From Pseudomonas sp. dw_612 (lineage in GTDB: Bacteria; Pseudomonadota; Gammaproteobacteria; Pseudomonadales; Pseudomonadaceae): a stretch of 64,000 nucleotides of DNA. The notes below the pieces were generated by a model, which did no database searches, had not been told where the DNA came from, and saw only the letters and a list, made by a program, of their open reading frames with translations. The position numbers and the translations under genes were made by a program. Of the stretch, positions 46,579 to 57,355 are shown piece after piece (within the stretch, counting starts at the first letter, position 1; each line of letters opens with the position of its first letter). The stretch covers positions 1-64,000 of the forward strand of contig NZ_JAAVVC010000003.1 of assembly GCF_018449725.1 (NCBI RefSeq), read 5' to 3'.

Positions 46579-48204
46579 TTACAGACTGAAGCGGGCCACC
46601 AGTTTGTTCAGGCCAACCGCCAGCCGAGAGAGTTCGCCGCTGGCCGTCGCTGACTGGCTGGCCCCGGTGGAGGTCTGAATCGACAAATCACGAATGCTCA
46701 CCAGATTCTGGTCCACTTCCCGCGCCACTTGAGCCTGTTCTTCGGAAGCGGTCGCGATCAATCGGTTGCGCTCGTTGATGACCACGATGGCCGTAGCGAT
46801 TTGCTCCAATGCATCGGCGGCACCTTGGGCGATCTGCAGGGCGTCGCGCGCCAACTCGCTGCTTTCACCCATGCCATGGGTGGCCTGCTCCGAACCGACC
46901 TGCATGCCTTTAATCATTTCTTCGATTTCCTGAGTGGACTGCTGGGTCCGGTGCGCGAGGGCGCGCACTTCATCGGCGACCACGGCAAACCCTCGTCCTT
47001 GTTCGCCTGCCCGTGCCGCTTCGATGGCAGCATTGAGCGCCAGGAGATTGGTCTGTTCGGCGATGGCCCGGATGACTTCCAGCACTTTGCCGATACTTTG
47101 TGCCTGGCTGGCCAGGGATCGGACATGTTCACTGGTGCTTTCAACGCTGCCCGCCAGACCTTGAATCGATTGCAACGTCTTGCTGACCATTTCATGACCG
47201 GTCGCGGTGAATTGCTCTGACGATTTGGCCGAGTCCGAAGCGATACCCGCGTTTCGCGCGACCTCTTCCACGGCCGTCGTCATCTGGTTCACCGCCGTCG
47301 CTGCCTGGCCGATTTCGTCGTTCTGTTGGAGTAGCCCCTGGCTGGCTTCTTCAGTGGCGGCGCTCATTTCATCGGCCGCCGAGGACAGCTGACTGGAGGA
47401 GTCCGCGATATGGCGAATCGTATCGCGAAGGTTGTCTTGCATCCGGGCCAGCGCTTTGAGCAGGCGGGCCGGTTCGTCTTCGCCCGTGACCGTGAACGAC
47501 ATGGCCAGGTTGCTGTTGGCGATGCGCTCGGCGACTGTGACGGCCTGGCTCAGCGGTGAGGTGATACTGCGCGTCAGGACGATGGCCAGAATGATGGTGG
47601 ACAGGATCGCAACGACAACGATCCCAATGACCAGATTCCTGCCGTTTGCATAGACATTCCCCGCCATTACGCCCGCCAGGGTGGCGCCACGGTTGTTGTA
47701 CTCGATCAGTTTGTTGGCCGCCGCCTCCAACCCGTCGCCCACGGGGCGCACAACTTCGAAGCTGAACTGCCTGGCCTCCAGATTATTGGAACTGTTTTGC
47801 AGCATTCCCCCCATGGTGTCGATAAGGGTCGAGTACTTGGCGGCGTACTCTTTCACCGCGACATACAGCGCTCTTTCTTCGGGAGAAGAGACTAATGCAT
47901 CGTAATCATTAACGGCCTTACTTAGCTGCTCTCGAAACTTCGGCAGATTATCAAGTGCATCTTTTAGCCTTTTTGCATCGTAGGCACTTGAAGCACGAAG
48001 GGTTTCCAGGCGCATATGAAGCAAGCAGGCATTGATCAGGCCGACCTGCCTGACACTGGGCATCCAGTCATTTTCGACAGCCTGCTCCGATTCTCTCAGC
48101 GCCCCCATTTGAATAATCGCAAAAACTGCCAGGGCAATCAGTAACACTGTAATTGTTGCGAAACTGAGGGCAGCCCGAGTAGCAATGTTTATGTTCCTGA
48201 TCAT
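46579..48204 (-). CDS. Methyl-accepting chemotaxis protein
   Basis: A 541-residue chemoreceptor. The N-terminal transmembrane helix (about 10-32) is followed by a periplasmic four-helix-bundle domain (about 35-190), a second helix (about 190-211), HAMP, and the signalling domain with the conserved tip [20 protein letters not shown]. The ligand is unknown. It lies alone, downstream of and in the same direction as metNIQ, from which a terminator separates it. Confidence 0.94.
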   Translation of the reverse strand: MIRNINIATRAALSFATITVLLIALAVFAIIQMGALRESEQAVENDWMPSVRQVGLINACLLHMRLETLRASSAYDAKRLKDALDNLPKFREQLSKAVNDYDALVSSPEERALYVAVKEYAAKYSTLIDTMGGMLQNSSNNLEARQFSFEVVRPVGDGLEAAANKLIEYNNRGATLAGVMAGNVYANGRNLVIGIVVVAILSTIILAIVLTRSITSPLSQAVTVAERIANSNLAMSFTVTGEDEPARLLKALARMQDNLRDTIRHIADSSSQLSSAADEMSAATEEASQGLLQQNDEIGQAATAVNQMTTAVEEVARNAGIASDSAKSSEQFTATGHEMVSKTLQSIQGLAGSVESTSEHVRSLASQAQSIGKVLEVIRAIAEQTNLLALNAAIEAARAGEQGRGFAVVADEVRALAHRTQQSTQEIEEMIKGMQVGSEQATHGMGESSELARDALQIAQGAADALEQIATAIVVINERNRLIATASEEQAQVAREVDQNLVSIRDLSIQTSTGASQSATASGELSRLAVGLNKLVARFSL

Positions 48205-48367
48205 AATGTTTCGCCCAAACAGTTTAAGAAGGCACCGAGAATCCTATGTCCAAGAAACTTGGAGGTTTATTAATTAATAGAGTACCGGCCCGATGTAACC
48301 GTCGGTAATCGGCCGAGACTGATTTTAAGTAGGCATCGCCCTACCCGAGTCGGGTCATATTTCATGC

Positions 48368-48405
48368 AAAAAAATGGGGACGCCATGTGCGTCCCCATTT
48401 TTTGT
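48368..48405 (-). terminator. Intrinsic terminator of the metNIQ operon
   Basis: AAAAATGGGGACG, short loop, CGTCCCCATTTTT, nearly perfectly symmetrical, with T-runs on both sides; it lies 13 bases downstream of metQ on the minus strand. Confidence 0.92.
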
Positions 48406-48417
48406 TGCATCCGCTAA

Positions 48418-49191
48418 TCAGAACGCCGGCAATACCGCGCCTTTGTACTTCTCGAGGATGAACGCTTTCACTTCCGGGCTGTGCAACACAGCAACCAGTT
48501 TCTTCATCGCATCGCTATCCTTGTCGTCCGGGCGGGCCACGAGGATGTTGACGTACGGCGAGTCGTTGCCTTCGATGACCAGCGCGTCCTTGGACGGATC
48601 AAGCTTGGCTTCCAGCGCGTAGTTGGTGTTGATCAGCGCCAGATCGACCTGAGTCAGCACACGCGGGATGGTCGCCGCTTCCAGCTCACGGAATTTCAGG
48701 TCCTTGGTGTTCTCGGTGATGTCCTTGGTAGTCGACAGGATGTTGTTCGAATCCTTCAACTTGATCAGGCCAGCCTTCGCCAGCAGCAACAAGGCACGGC
48801 CGCCGTTGGTGGCGTCGTTCGGGATCACCACGTTGGCGCCGCCAGGCAGTTCGGTCAGCGCTTTGTACTTGCTGGAGTAAGCGCCCAGCGGTTCCAGGTG
48901 TACGCCGGCAACGGCCACCAGGTTGGTGCCCTTGGCCTTGTTGAACTCATCCAGGTACGGCTGGTGCTGGAAGAAGTTGGCGTCCAGACGTTTCTCGGCG
49001 ACCTGCACGTTCGGCTGGATGTAGTCGGTGAACACTTTGACTTGCAGGCTCACGCCTTCTTTGGCCAGGGCCGGTTTTACGAACTCGAGGATTTCCGCGT
49101 GCGGCACCGGGGTGGCCGCAACGGTCAGGGTTTCATCGGCCTGGGCGGAAAACGCGGCTACTGCAGCCAATGCGACGAGTAGTTTTTTCAT
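48418..49191 (-). CDS. metQ: Methionine ABC transporter binding protein
   Basis: A 257-residue periplasmic binding protein of the NlpA/MetQ family. The signal peptide (KKLLVALAAVAAFSAQA) ends in a type I site and no lipobox cysteine is present, unlike E. coli MetQ, which is a lipoprotein. The conserved family motifs TPVPHAEILEFVKP and VPNDATNGGRALLLL-type region (IPNDATNGGRALLLLAKAG) are present. It is the last gene of metN-metI-metQ. Confidence 0.93.
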   Translation of the reverse strand: MKKLLVALAAVAAFSAQADETLTVAATPVPHAEILEFVKPALAKEGVSLQVKVFTDYIQPNVQVAEKRLDANFFQHQPYLDEFNKAKGTNLVAVAGVHLEPLGAYSSKYKALTELPGGANVVIPNDATNGGRALLLLAKAGLIKLKDSNNILSTTKDITENTKDLKFRELEAATIPRVLTQVDLALINTNYALEAKLDPSKDALVIEGNDSPYVNILVARPDDKDSDAMKKLVAVLHSPEVKAFILEKYKGAVLPAF

Positions 49192-49267
49192 TCAGCTAAC
49201 TCCTTGTGGGCGCCCGTTTGGCGCCTGCCAGCGAATGGCCGGCTCATGTCTTGTTGACGAGAACTGC

Positions 49268-49942
49268 TTACTTTCTGGAGAAATGCACGACCAGTTTGTC
49301 GCCCACCATTTGCAGAATCTGCACCAGCACCAGCAACAGCACCACGGTGACGATCATGACGTCGGTCTGGAAACGCTGGTAACCGAAACGGATCGCCAGG
49401 TCGCCCAAGCCTCCGGCGCCGACCACACCGGCCATCGCCGTGTAGGACACCAGTGTAATAGCCGTCACCGTAATCGCCGCGTAAATGCCCGGGCGGGCTT
49501 CAGGCAGCAAGGCGTTGATGATGATCTGTTTGGTGGTCGCGCCCATGGCCTGGGTCGCTTCGATGATGCCGCGATCCACTTCACGCAGCGCGGTTTCCAC
49601 CAGGCGCCCGAAGAACGGCGTGGCGCCCACCACCAGCGGTGGAATCGCACCCGCGACGCCGAGCGACGTGCCGGTGATCAGCACGGTGAACGGGATCATC
49701 ACGATCAGCAGAATGATGAACGGCAGCGAACGCAGGATGTTCACCACCAGCGACAGCACGGCGTAGAGGCTTCTGGATTCCAGCAACTGACGCGGGCTGC
49801 ACAGGAACAGCAGCACGCCCAGCGGCAAACCGAGCAGAACGGTGAACAACAGCGAACCGCCGAGCATCAGCATCGTGTCGCCGGTGGCCAGCCAGATTTC
49901 GAACCAGTCGATGTTTTCGAAAAAGGTCTTGATGAGTTCCAT
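49268..49942 (-). CDS. metI: Methionine ABC transporter permease
   Basis: A 224-residue inner membrane permease with five to six transmembrane helices. The EAA-type loop that contacts the ATPase is EATQAMGATTKQIIINALLPEA. It lies between metN (1-base overlap) and metQ. Confidence 0.95.
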   Translation of the reverse strand: MELIKTFFENIDWFEIWLATGDTMLMLGGSLLFTVLLGLPLGVLLFLCSPRQLLESRSLYAVLSLVVNILRSLPFIILLIVMIPFTVLITGTSLGVAGAIPPLVVGATPFFGRLVETALREVDRGIIEATQAMGATTKQIIINALLPEARPGIYAAITVTAITLVSYTAMAGVVGAGGLGDLAIRFGYQRFQTDVMIVTVVLLLVLVQILQMVGDKLVVHFSRK

Positions 49943-50949
49943 TAGCGCAGCACCTCCATGTGGACGTCAGCCGCGGTGAAGAGGCCGAACGCCGCTTCCA
50001 TGTCGCCGCCGGTGACGGCCAGGGTCAGTTGCCCGTAGGGAACGTCTTTGATGCGGTCGATACGACCGGCCAGGATGCTGTAGTCCACACCGGTTTCCCG
50101 CGCGACAGTACCCAGCAATGGCGCGTAGGTCGCTTCGCCCTGGAACGTCAGACGCACGATACGCCCCGGCACGTGGGCAAAATCGTCGCGCTGTTCGCTT
50201 TCGTCGATCTGCTCGCTTTCTTGCACGAAACGCTTGGTGGTCGGGTGCTTGGGATGCAGGAACACCTCGGCCACCGTACCTTGCTCGACGATCACGCCTG
50301 CGTCCATCACCGCCACCTGGTCGCAGACCCGACGGATCACGTCCATCTCGTGGGTGATCAGGACGATGGTCAGTTTCAGCTCGCGGTTGATCTCGGCCAG
50401 CAATTGCAGGACCGACGCGGTGGTCTGCGGGTCCAGGGCGCTGGTGGCTTCGTCGCACAGCAGGATTTTCGGCTTGGTCGCCAAGGCGCGGGCAATGCCG
50501 ACGCGCTGCTTCTGGCCACCGGACAACTGCGCCGGGTACTTTTTGGCATGGTCGGACAGACCCACGCGCTTCAGCAACTCGGCCACACGCTGGTCGATCT
50601 CGCTGCGGGACAGTTCACCGGCCAGGGTCAGCGGCAGCGCGACGTTGTCGGCCACGGTCTTGGACGCCAGCAAGTTGAAGTGCTGGAAAATCATCCCGAC
50701 CTGCTGACGGAAGCGCCGCAGGCTGTTGGCGTCCAGCGCGGTGACTTCTTCGCCATCGACGAAGATCTTGCCGCCACTGGATTCTTCCAGGCGATTGATC
50801 AGACGAAGCAGGGTACTTTTTCCCGCGCCGGAATGACCGATCAGGCCGTAGACCTGACCGTTCTCAATCGTCAGATTGGTCGGATGCAGGGCGGGAATAT
50901 CCTTACCGGCAACGCGGTAAGTCTTATGGACGTTTTGAAACTCGATCAC
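49942..50949 (-). CDS. metN: Methionine ABC transporter ATPase
   Basis: A 335-residue ATPase. Walker A is GHSGAGKST, the signature is [15 protein letters not shown], Walker B is [12 protein letters not shown], and the C-terminal NIL domain (about 265-335) gives feedback inhibition by methionine. It is first in the operon. A divergent catalase gene lies upstream. Confidence 0.96.
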   Translation of the reverse strand: MIEFQNVHKTYRVAGKDIPALHPTNLTIENGQVYGLIGHSGAGKSTLLRLINRLEESSGGKIFVDGEEVTALDANSLRRFRQQVGMIFQHFNLLASKTVADNVALPLTLAGELSRSEIDQRVAELLKRVGLSDHAKKYPAQLSGGQKQRVGIARALATKPKILLCDEATSALDPQTTASVLQLLAEINRELKLTIVLITHEMDVIRRVCDQVAVMDAGVIVEQGTVAEVFLHPKHPTTKRFVQESEQIDESEQRDDFAHVPGRIVRLTFQGEATYAPLLGTVARETGVDYSILAGRIDRIKDVPYGQLTLAVTGGDMEAAFGLFTAADVHMEVLR

Positions 50950-51213
50950 GTAGCGAACCTTGTGGGGCGCGTTGGAAAAGGATCAGCGGTTAGCCGGGCG
51001 CGCATTTTAGCCTGTCCGTATAGAGGTTATTAGCATTTATTCCGCATTCAACCTTCGATTTGGCAATAACGCGATCAAAGGTCAGAAAAAAGGAACGGCT
51101 AAAAACGTCATCAGTCACTAATAAGGCAACTCGAAAACGCCCCCGGTGCCGTGCCTGGGGAATGCATAAGAGTCCTGGCTACGGCGGGAATCGCAACGAG
51201 GAGTTTACGACTG

Positions 51214-53352
51214 ATGAGTACTAAAAAGCCTGCCGCCGCAAAAAGCGCACTGGCCGGGACCGACACCCTGGACCGCAGCAACACCAACGCCAAGCTCGAC
51301 AGCCTGGAAGAATTTCGCTCTGACGCGACCGGGCAAGCCCTGCGCACCAATCAGGGCGTGAAGGTTTCGGATAACCAAAACACCTTGAAGGTCGGCGCGC
51401 GTGGGCCGTCGCTGCTGGAAGATTTCATCATGCGTGAAAAGATCACGCATTTTGACCATGAACGCATTCCCGAACGCATCGTCCACGCCCGCGGCACCGG
51501 TGCCCATGGTTTCTTCCAGACCTACGAGAACCATTCCGTCCTGACCAAGGCCGGATTCCTACAAGACCCAGGTCAGAAAACCCCGGTCTTCGTGCGCTTT
51601 TCCACGGTGCAGGGTCCACGCGGGTCAGGCGATACCGTGCGAGACGTACGGGGTTTCGCCGTGAAGTTCTTCACTGACGAAGGCAACTTCGACCTGGTGG
51701 GCAACAACATGCCGGTGTTCTTCATTCAGGACGCGATCAAGTTTCCCGACTTCGTCCACGCGGTGAAACCCGAGCCCCACAACGAAATACCGACTGGCGG
51801 CTCGGCCCATGACACGTTCTGGGACTTCGTCTCCCTGCAACCCGAATCGGCGCACATGGTCATCTGGGCCATGTCTGACCGGGCGATCCCGAAAAGCCTG
51901 CGCAGCATGCAGGGCTTCGGCGTGCACACGTTCCGCCTGGTCAACGCCGAAGGCAAATCACGCTTCGTCAAATTCCACTGGCGTCCGACCGCCGGCACTT
52001 GTTCGCTGGTGTGGGACGAGGCGCAGAAACTCGCCGGTAAAGACACTGACTACCACCGTCGTGATCTCTGGGAGGCCATCGAAACCGGGGACTACCCGGA
52101 ATGGGAATTGGGCGTACAAGTCATCGAGGAAGAGAACGAGCACAGCTTCGACTTCGACATCCTCGACCCCACCAAGCTGATCCCGGAAGAAATCGTCCCG
52201 ATCACGCCGCTGGGCAAAATGGTGCTGAACCGCAACCCGGACAACTTCTTCGCGGAAACCGAGCAGGTCGCGTTTTGCCCAGGGCACATCGTGCCGGGGA
52301 TCGACTTCTCCAACGATCCGCTGCTGCAAGGCCGGTTGTTTTCCTACACCGATACGCAAATCAGCCGACTCGGTGGGCCGAATTTTCACGAGATCCCGAT
52401 CAACCGCCCGGTCGCACCGTTCCATAACGGCCAGCGGGATGCGCTGCACCGCACCACCATCGACAAAGGTCGCGCGTCCTACGAACCGAACTCGATTGAT
52501 GGTGGCTGGCCGAAGGAAACGCCGCCGGCCGCGCAGGACGGTGGTTTCGAGACATATCCGGAGCGCATCGACGCGAACAAGATCCGTCAGCGCAGCGAGT
52601 CGTTTGGCGATCACTTTTCCCAGGCGCGGCTGTTCTTCAAGAGCATGAGCAAGCACGAGCAGGAACACATCATCGCGGCTTACAGCTTCGAGCTCGGCAA
52701 GGTTGAACGGTTGTGGATTCGCGAGCGGCAGGTCAATGAGATCCTCGCCAACATCGATCTGGAACTGGCCAAACGCGTCGCGCAAAATCTTGGCCTGCCT
52801 GCGCCGAAGGCCGGTACGGTTGAAGTGCGCAAAACTTCGCTGGAGCACTCCCCGGCGCTCAGCCAGGCCAACTTGCTGCCAGAGAACATCAAGACGCGAA
52901 AAGTTGCCATTCTTGCGGCCAACGGCGTCGATGGTGCGGCGATTGATGCGATGAAGAAAGCGCTGGCTGCCGAGGGTGCCCACGCGAAACTGCTCGGCCC
53001 GACGTCTGCGCCGGTCACGACTGCCGATGGCAAGTCACTGCCGGTGGATGCATCGATGGAAGGCTTGCCGTCCGTGGCTTTCGATGCGGTGTTCGTGCCG
53101 GGCGGTGCGGCGTCGATCAAGGCGTTGAGCACCGATGGCGTGGCGCTGCATTACGTGCTGGAGGCGTACAAGCACCTGAAGGCGATCGCGTTGCATGGCG
53201 AGGCCAAGCAGTTGCTGGATGTGCTGAAACTGGAGGCGGATGCGGGGTTGATCGTTGGCGCGGATGCCAAGTTGTTCAAGGCATTCTTTACCGCGATCGG
53301 GCAGCACCGGGTTTGGGATCGAGAACCTAAGGCCAAGGCGATTCCGGCTTAA
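51214..53352 (+). CDS. katE: Monofunctional catalase HPII
   Basis: A 712-residue large-subunit clade 2 catalase. It has the active-site His in [17 protein letters not shown] and the proximal haem Tyr in [14 protein letters not shown]. The C-terminal 150 residues form the extra DJ-1/PfpI-like domain ([32 protein letters not shown]). The ATG at 51214 has GAGGAG about nine bases upstream. Stationary-phase control is known for katE, not seen here. Confidence 0.95.
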   Translation: MSTKKPAAAKSALAGTDTLDRSNTNAKLDSLEEFRSDATGQALRTNQGVKVSDNQNTLKVGARGPSLLEDFIMREKITHFDHERIPERIVHARGTGAHGFFQTYENHSVLTKAGFLQDPGQKTPVFVRFSTVQGPRGSGDTVRDVRGFAVKFFTDEGNFDLVGNNMPVFFIQDAIKFPDFVHAVKPEPHNEIPTGGSAHDTFWDFVSLQPESAHMVIWAMSDRAIPKSLRSMQGFGVHTFRLVNAEGKSRFVKFHWRPTAGTCSLVWDEAQKLAGKDTDYHRRDLWEAIETGDYPEWELGVQVIEEENEHSFDFDILDPTKLIPEEIVPITPLGKMVLNRNPDNFFAETEQVAFCPGHIVPGIDFSNDPLLQGRLFSYTDTQISRLGGPNFHEIPINRPVAPFHNGQRDALHRTTIDKGRASYEPNSIDGGWPKETPPAAQDGGFETYPERIDANKIRQRSESFGDHFSQARLFFKSMSKHEQEHIIAAYSFELGKVERLWIRERQVNEILANIDLELAKRVAQNLGLPAPKAGTVEVRKTSLEHSPALSQANLLPENIKTRKVAILAANGVDGAAIDAMKKALAAEGAHAKLLGPTSAPVTTADGKSLPVDASMEGLPSVAFDAVFVPGGAASIKALSTDGVALHYVLEAYKHLKAIALHGEAKQLLDVLKLEADAGLIVGADAKLFKAFFTAIGQHRVWDREPKAKAIPA

Positions 53353-53378
53353 GGTTCTTGATTGACTGGAAGGACGCC

Positions 53379-53467
53379 TTCGCGGGCAAGCCTTGCTCCT
53401 ACAAGTCCGAGTCGTTCGTTAAATATGTGAACGACACGAATCCTGTAGGAGCAAGGCTTGCCCGCGA
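53379..53467. repeat. REP-like inverted repeat, TAGGAGCAAGGCTTGCC variant
   Basis: Arms TTCGCGGGCAAGCCTTGCTC (from 53379) and its complement (ending 53467). The spacer holds a second small dyad, GTCGTTC ... GAACGAC. The family differs from the others by TCCTACA in place of CCCACA. Confidence 0.9.
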
Positions 53468-53475
53468 TGCTTTTT

Positions 53476-54192
53476 TTAAGGCTTACGCGGACTCAAAACC
53501 ATCTGCGCCGGAATGTTGCGCAAGATCTGCTTTTCCAGCTTCAAGTCAAACCCCGAATCCAATTTCTTCACCCGCTTGGTCAGCAATGTGGCCAACCAAG
53601 GGAAATCCTGGGTGCGCGGCGCCTGAATGCTCACGTCGCATTGGTAATTCACCACATCGGCGGCGATAGCGTCCAGTTGGCGACGAAGTTTGCTCATGTC
53701 GGTGAGGTTCAACGCAACAGTGGTGCTTTCAGCCGTTGGATCGATCACCTTCGCTTTCGGCTTGGCTTCGGCTGCCATGAGCGCTGCTTCGGCTTTATCC
53801 AGCTCGGCCTTGCGCGCGTTGACGATGGCGTTGTTGACCCCACCGGTCAGCGCCGGCGCCTTGGGCATCAACGCCCGGGCACGGCTCAGGGCCGTGGCGG
53901 CGGCGTTCACATCGCCTTTTTGCAGCACTATCTGGCTGCGTTGCAGATAGGCTTCGGCCAGTTGCCGCTGGTATTGCACGAGGGATGGGTCGTTGGGCGA
54001 CTCAGCCTGCAAGGCTGCCAATTGATCTTCGGCAGTGGCCAGCTCGCTGCTGGCCAGGTTTTGTTCCAGTTGTGCGATGGCCGCAGCCCGCGCATCGGGG
54101 ACCTCGGGGGCCGCCGGTGGCGTACTTTGGCAAGCGCCCAGTAGCAGGGAAAATGCGACAAGGAGCAGATAACGGGAGGCGAACGGCTTCAT
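53476..54192 (-). CDS. PA5502-family lipoprotein
   Basis: A 238-residue lipoprotein with lipobox LLLGAC and a helical, alanine-rich mature part with tetratricopeptide-like patterns (AIAQLEQNLASSELATAEDQL and AYLQRSQIVLQKGDVNAAATAL). It lies just downstream of znuB on the same strand, as the PA5502 gene does in P. aeruginosa. Function unknown. Confidence 0.82.
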   Translation of the reverse strand: MKPFASRYLLLVAFSLLLGACQSTPPAAPEVPDARAAAIAQLEQNLASSELATAEDQLAALQAESPNDPSLVQYQRQLAEAYLQRSQIVLQKGDVNAAATALSRARALMPKAPALTGGVNNAIVNARKAELDKAEAALMAAEAKPKAKVIDPTAESTTVALNLTDMSKLRRQLDAIAADVVNYQCDVSIQAPRTQDFPWLATLLTKRVKKLDSGFDLKLEKQILRNIPAQMVLSPRKP

Positions 54193-54229
54193 TCCTGCGA
54201 CTCTCTATTTGCGCAAAAAACGAGCAAGT

Positions 54230-55018
54230 CTACACCCCTCGACGGGGCAGGACAAAACTCAGCAGAAACAGCGCGGCCGCCGTCACCACAATCGACGGGC
54301 CCGCCGGGGTGTCCTTGAACCACGACAACGCCAGCCCGCCACACACCGCGAGCATGCCCAGCAGGCTCGCGCCCAGTGCCATCTGCTCCGGCGAGCGGGC
54401 GTGACGTTGTGCCGCAGCCGCCGGGATGATCAACAGCGAAGTAATCAGCAACACTCCGACGATTTTCATCGCCACGGCAATCACAACGGCAATCAGCAGC
54501 ATCAAGGTCAAGCGCAACGCCGCCACCGGCAGACCTTCCACCGTGGCCAACTCTTCGTGCACGGTGATCGCCAGCAATGGCCGCCACAGCGTCACCAGCA
54601 ACGCCAGTACCGCCGCGCTGCCGCCGAGGATCCAGGCCAGGTCGGTCGGGCTGATCGCCAGCAGGTCGCCGAACAGATAGGCCATCAGGTCGATCCGCAC
54701 TTCGTGCATGAAGCTTAGTACCACCAGGCCCAGGGAGAGCGTGCTCGGTGCGAGAATGCCCAACAGCGTGTCGGACGCCAGCGGCTGACGCTGCTGCAAG
54801 GTCACCAGCAACACCGCCAGCAGCAGACAGCCGACGGTGACGGCCACGGTGGGGCTGACATCCAGCAAGAAGCCCAGGGCCACGCCCAGCAGCGCGGCGT
54901 GAGACAGGGTGTCGCCGAAATAGGCCATGCGTCGCCAGACCACGAATGAACCCAGCGGGCCCGCGACCAACGCCAGGGCCAGACCTGCAAGCAGGGCGTA
55001 GAGCAGAAAATCAGCCAT
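54230..55018 (-). CDS. znuB: Zinc ABC transporter permease
   Basis: A 262-residue permease of the metal-uptake ABC-3 family, with seven to eight transmembrane helices ([20 protein letters not shown] and others) and the motif [16 protein letters not shown]. The ATG at 55018 overlaps znuC by 8 bases. It forms the membrane channel of the zinc uptake system. Confidence 0.95.
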   Translation of the reverse strand: MADFLLYALLAGLALALVAGPLGSFVVWRRMAYFGDTLSHAALLGVALGFLLDVSPTVAVTVGCLLLAVLLVTLQQRQPLASDTLLGILAPSTLSLGLVVLSFMHEVRIDLMAYLFGDLLAISPTDLAWILGGSAAVLALLVTLWRPLLAITVHEELATVEGLPVAALRLTLMLLIAVVIAVAMKIVGVLLITSLLIIPAAAAQRHARSPEQMALGASLLGMLAVCGGLALSWFKDTPAGPSIVVTAAALFLLSFVLPRRGV

Positions 55019-55796
55019 GCTTGCAGCTATCTCCGTGAACGTGGGGTTGGGCCGATGGGGCCGCGCTGACCACGGAGCCATGCAGGTCATGGGCGTGGTC
55101 ATGATGGTGGTGATAAATCGCCAGGCTTTGTGCGTTCTTTCCGAACAGCTCGACGAAAGCCGGATCGCCGCTGACATGTTCCGGATGCCCGGAGCAGCAG
55201 ACGTGGCGATTCAGGCAAACCACCTGGTCGGTGGTGCTCATCACCAGGTGCAGATCGTGGGAAACCATCAACACGCCGCAACCGTGACGGTCCCGCAGAC
55301 GCGTGATGAGGCTGTACAACTCGGCCTGACCGGCCACATCGACGCCTTGCACCGGCTCATCGAGCACCAGCAATTCAGGCTCACGTAACAACGCTCGGGC
55401 CAGCAGCACGCGCTGCATTTCACCGCCGGAAACACTTTGCACCGGGCTGTCGATCACCTGTTCGGCACCGACTTCCTTGAGTGCCGCCAGGGCTCGCGCG
55501 CGGTCCACGCCCGGCACTAGGCGCAAGAAGCGCAGCACCGAGAGCGGCAGGGTCGGATCGACATGCAGTTTTTGCGGCATGTAACCAACGCGCAGCTTCG
55601 GTTTACGCCAGACGCTGCCGCTGTCCGGCTTCAACAGGCCGAGCACGGCACGCACCAAGGTGGTTTTACCGGCGCCGTTGGGGCCGATCAGGGTCACGAT
55701 TTGCCCCGGCTCGACGCTCAGGTCGATGTTTTCCAGCACACTTTGCCCGGCAAACGTGACGGCGACCTGTTCAAGACGGATCAACGCGTTGCTCAT
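55011..55796 (-). CDS. znuC: Zinc ABC transporter ATPase
   Basis: A 261-residue ATPase with Walker [10 protein letters not shown], signature [14 protein letters not shown], Walker [13 protein letters not shown], and a His-rich C-terminal tail (HHHHDHAHD) that may bind zinc. The ATG at 55796 has AGGGG upstream and shares a base with the zur stop (TGATG). Confidence 0.95.
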   Translation of the reverse strand: MSNALIRLEQVAVTFAGQSVLENIDLSVEPGQIVTLIGPNGAGKTTLVRAVLGLLKPDSGSVWRKPKLRVGYMPQKLHVDPTLPLSVLRFLRLVPGVDRARALAALKEVGAEQVIDSPVQSVSGGEMQRVLLARALLREPELLVLDEPVQGVDVAGQAELYSLITRLRDRHGCGVLMVSHDLHLVMSTTDQVVCLNRHVCCSGHPEHVSGDPAFVELFGKNAQSLAIYHHHHDHAHDLHGSVVSAAPSAQPHVHGDSCKHG

Positions 55797-56278
55797 CAAG
55801 CCCCCTGGCAACCCGAGCAGAGCCCGACCACTTCAACGGTCTGGGCTTCCACGACAAATCCGACATCCTTGGCGCTGATCACAATCGCGTCGCTGATGGA
55901 TTTCTGTTCCAGCTCGATGGCGGCGTGGCATTCGCGGCAAATCAGGAACTGACCCTGGTGCGCATGCTCCGGGTGATTGCAGCCGACGAAGGCGTTCAGC
56001 GAGGAGATACGGTGTACGAGGCCGTTTTCCAGCAAGAAATCCAGCGCCCGGTACACAGTCGGCGGCGCGGCGCGGCGACCATCCTGCTCGCTGAGCACCG
56101 CCAGAATGTCGTAGGCACCCAGCGGTTTATGGCTTTGCCACACCAGTTCCAGCACCCGCCGGCGCAAAGCGGTCAGGCGCAGGCCTTGACGTGCGCACAG
56201 GGCATCGGCCTCTGACAATGCGCTGTGAACGCAATGGGAGTGGTCGTGGGGACGGCTGGCAATCGGTGTTTTAGGCAT
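55796..56278 (-). CDS. zur: Zinc uptake regulator Zur
   Basis: A 160-residue Fur-family repressor. The winged helix is at about 25-90 ([32 protein letters not shown]). The structural zinc site is formed by CRECH and C-terminal CSGC; further His and Cys residues ([14 protein letters not shown]) fit zinc sensing. It leads the zur-znuC-znuB operon and is divergent from znuA, which it represses in zinc-rich conditions. Confidence 0.95.
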   Translation of the reverse strand: MPKTPIASRPHDHSHCVHSALSEADALCARQGLRLTALRRRVLELVWQSHKPLGAYDILAVLSEQDGRRAAPPTVYRALDFLLENGLVHRISSLNAFVGCNHPEHAHQGQFLICRECHAAIELEQKSISDAIVISAKDVGFVVEAQTVEVVGLCSGCQGA

Positions 56279-56304
56279 GAGCGGCGACGAGTTTTGTGAG
56301 AGAC

Positions 56305-56317
56305 GTTATTATGTTAC
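56305..56317. promoter_or_regulatory. Probable Zur box
   Basis: GTTATTATGTTAC matches the Zur core GTTATA-N-TATAAC at most positions, and lies in the 66-base gap between the divergent zur and znuA genes, so it could control both. Confidence 0.65.
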
Positions 56318-56344
56318 CCGTTCTCGCCTCTTCGAGTGGTCATC

Positions 56345-57265
56345 GTGTCCCGACTTTTTTCTATCTTTGCCGCATTTGTCGCAAGTTTCCTGCTGATCGG
56401 ATCGGCCCAGGCCGAAGTCAAAGTGCTCACCAGCATCAAGCCGTTACAGCTGATTGCCGCAGCGGTACAGGACGGCGTGGCGATTCCGGAAGTGCTGCTG
56501 CCACCAGGTGCCTCACCGCATAACTACGCGTTGCGCCCGTCCGACGTACGGAAGGTGCAGTCGGTGGATCTGGTGTACTGGATTGGTCCGGACATGGAAG
56601 GTTTCCTGCCTCGCGTATTGAAAGGTCGTACGTTACCGACCGTGGCGGTGCAGGATTTGCCGGGGATGAAACTGCGGCATTTCGCCGAAGATAGTCAGTC
56701 CCACGCCGAAGATGCCGACGAACATGACCACGATCATCGTCCTGGAACGCTGGACGCGCATTTGTGGCTCTCGCCGGTCAATGCTCGGGTGATCGCCACG
56801 AAAATGGCCGCTGACCTGAGCGCTGCCGATCCTGACAACGCGGCACGCTATCAGAGCAACCTCAAGGCATTCGATGCGCGTCTGGATGCGTTGGACCTGC
56901 GCTTGAAGGCTCGCTTGGCGAGTGTCGCGGGCAAACCTTATTTCGTGTTCCACGAAGCGTTCGACTACTTTGAAGACGCCTACGGCCTGAAGCACGCGGG
57001 CGTGTTCAGCGTCGCGGCCGAAGTGCAGCCGGGCGCACAACATGTCGCGGCGATGCGCACGCGGTTACAGGAAGTCGGCAAGACTTGCGTGTTCAGCGAA
57101 CCACCGCTGCGCCCGCGCCTGGCGGAAACCCTGGTGGCCGGTCTGCCGGTGAAACTGGCGGAACTGGATGCGTTGGGCGGGTACACGCCGGCGACTGCCC
57201 AAGGGTATGAGCAGGTGTTGGAGAAGTTGGGGAATGATTTGGCGGGGTGTCTGGAGTCGTTGTAA
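56345..57265 (+). CDS. znuA: Zinc ABC transporter binding protein
   Basis: A 306-residue periplasmic zinc-binding protein of the cluster A-I family. The signal peptide ends in SAQA. The His-rich loop (HAEDADEHDHDH) near residue 120 is typical. The zinc ligands are His56-type in LPPGASPHNYALRPSD, His in LDAHLWLSP and His in VFHEAFDYFEDAYG. I chose the GTG at 56345; another in-frame GTG lies at 56336. Both lack a strong ribosome binding site. Confidence 0.93.
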   Translation: MSRLFSIFAAFVASFLLIGSAQAEVKVLTSIKPLQLIAAAVQDGVAIPEVLLPPGASPHNYALRPSDVRKVQSVDLVYWIGPDMEGFLPRVLKGRTLPTVAVQDLPGMKLRHFAEDSQSHAEDADEHDHDHRPGTLDAHLWLSPVNARVIATKMAADLSAADPDNAARYQSNLKAFDARLDALDLRLKARLASVAGKPYFVFHEAFDYFEDAYGLKHAGVFSVAAEVQPGAQHVAAMRTRLQEVGKTCVFSEPPLRPRLAETLVAGLPVKLAELDALGGYTPATAQGYEQVLEKLGNDLAGCLESL

Positions 57266-57288
57266 CCCGGACATTGGTGTCGCCCCCA

Positions 57289-57351
57289 TTCGCGAGCAAG
57301 CCCGCTCCCACGAGGACGCATTGATCCTGTGGGAGCGGGCTTGCTCGCGAA
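57289..57351. repeat. REP inverted pair (znuA - thrB)
   Basis: Arms TTCGCGAGCAAGCCCGCTCC and its complement with a short spacer, between convergent genes. The right arm ends 5 bases before the thrB stop. Confidence 0.93.
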
Positions 57352-57355
57352 GCTT

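Noticed and set aside
50950..51213. Riboswitch upstream of metN
   Set aside because: No structure resembling a SAM or other methionine riboswitch was recognised in the gap between metN and katE.
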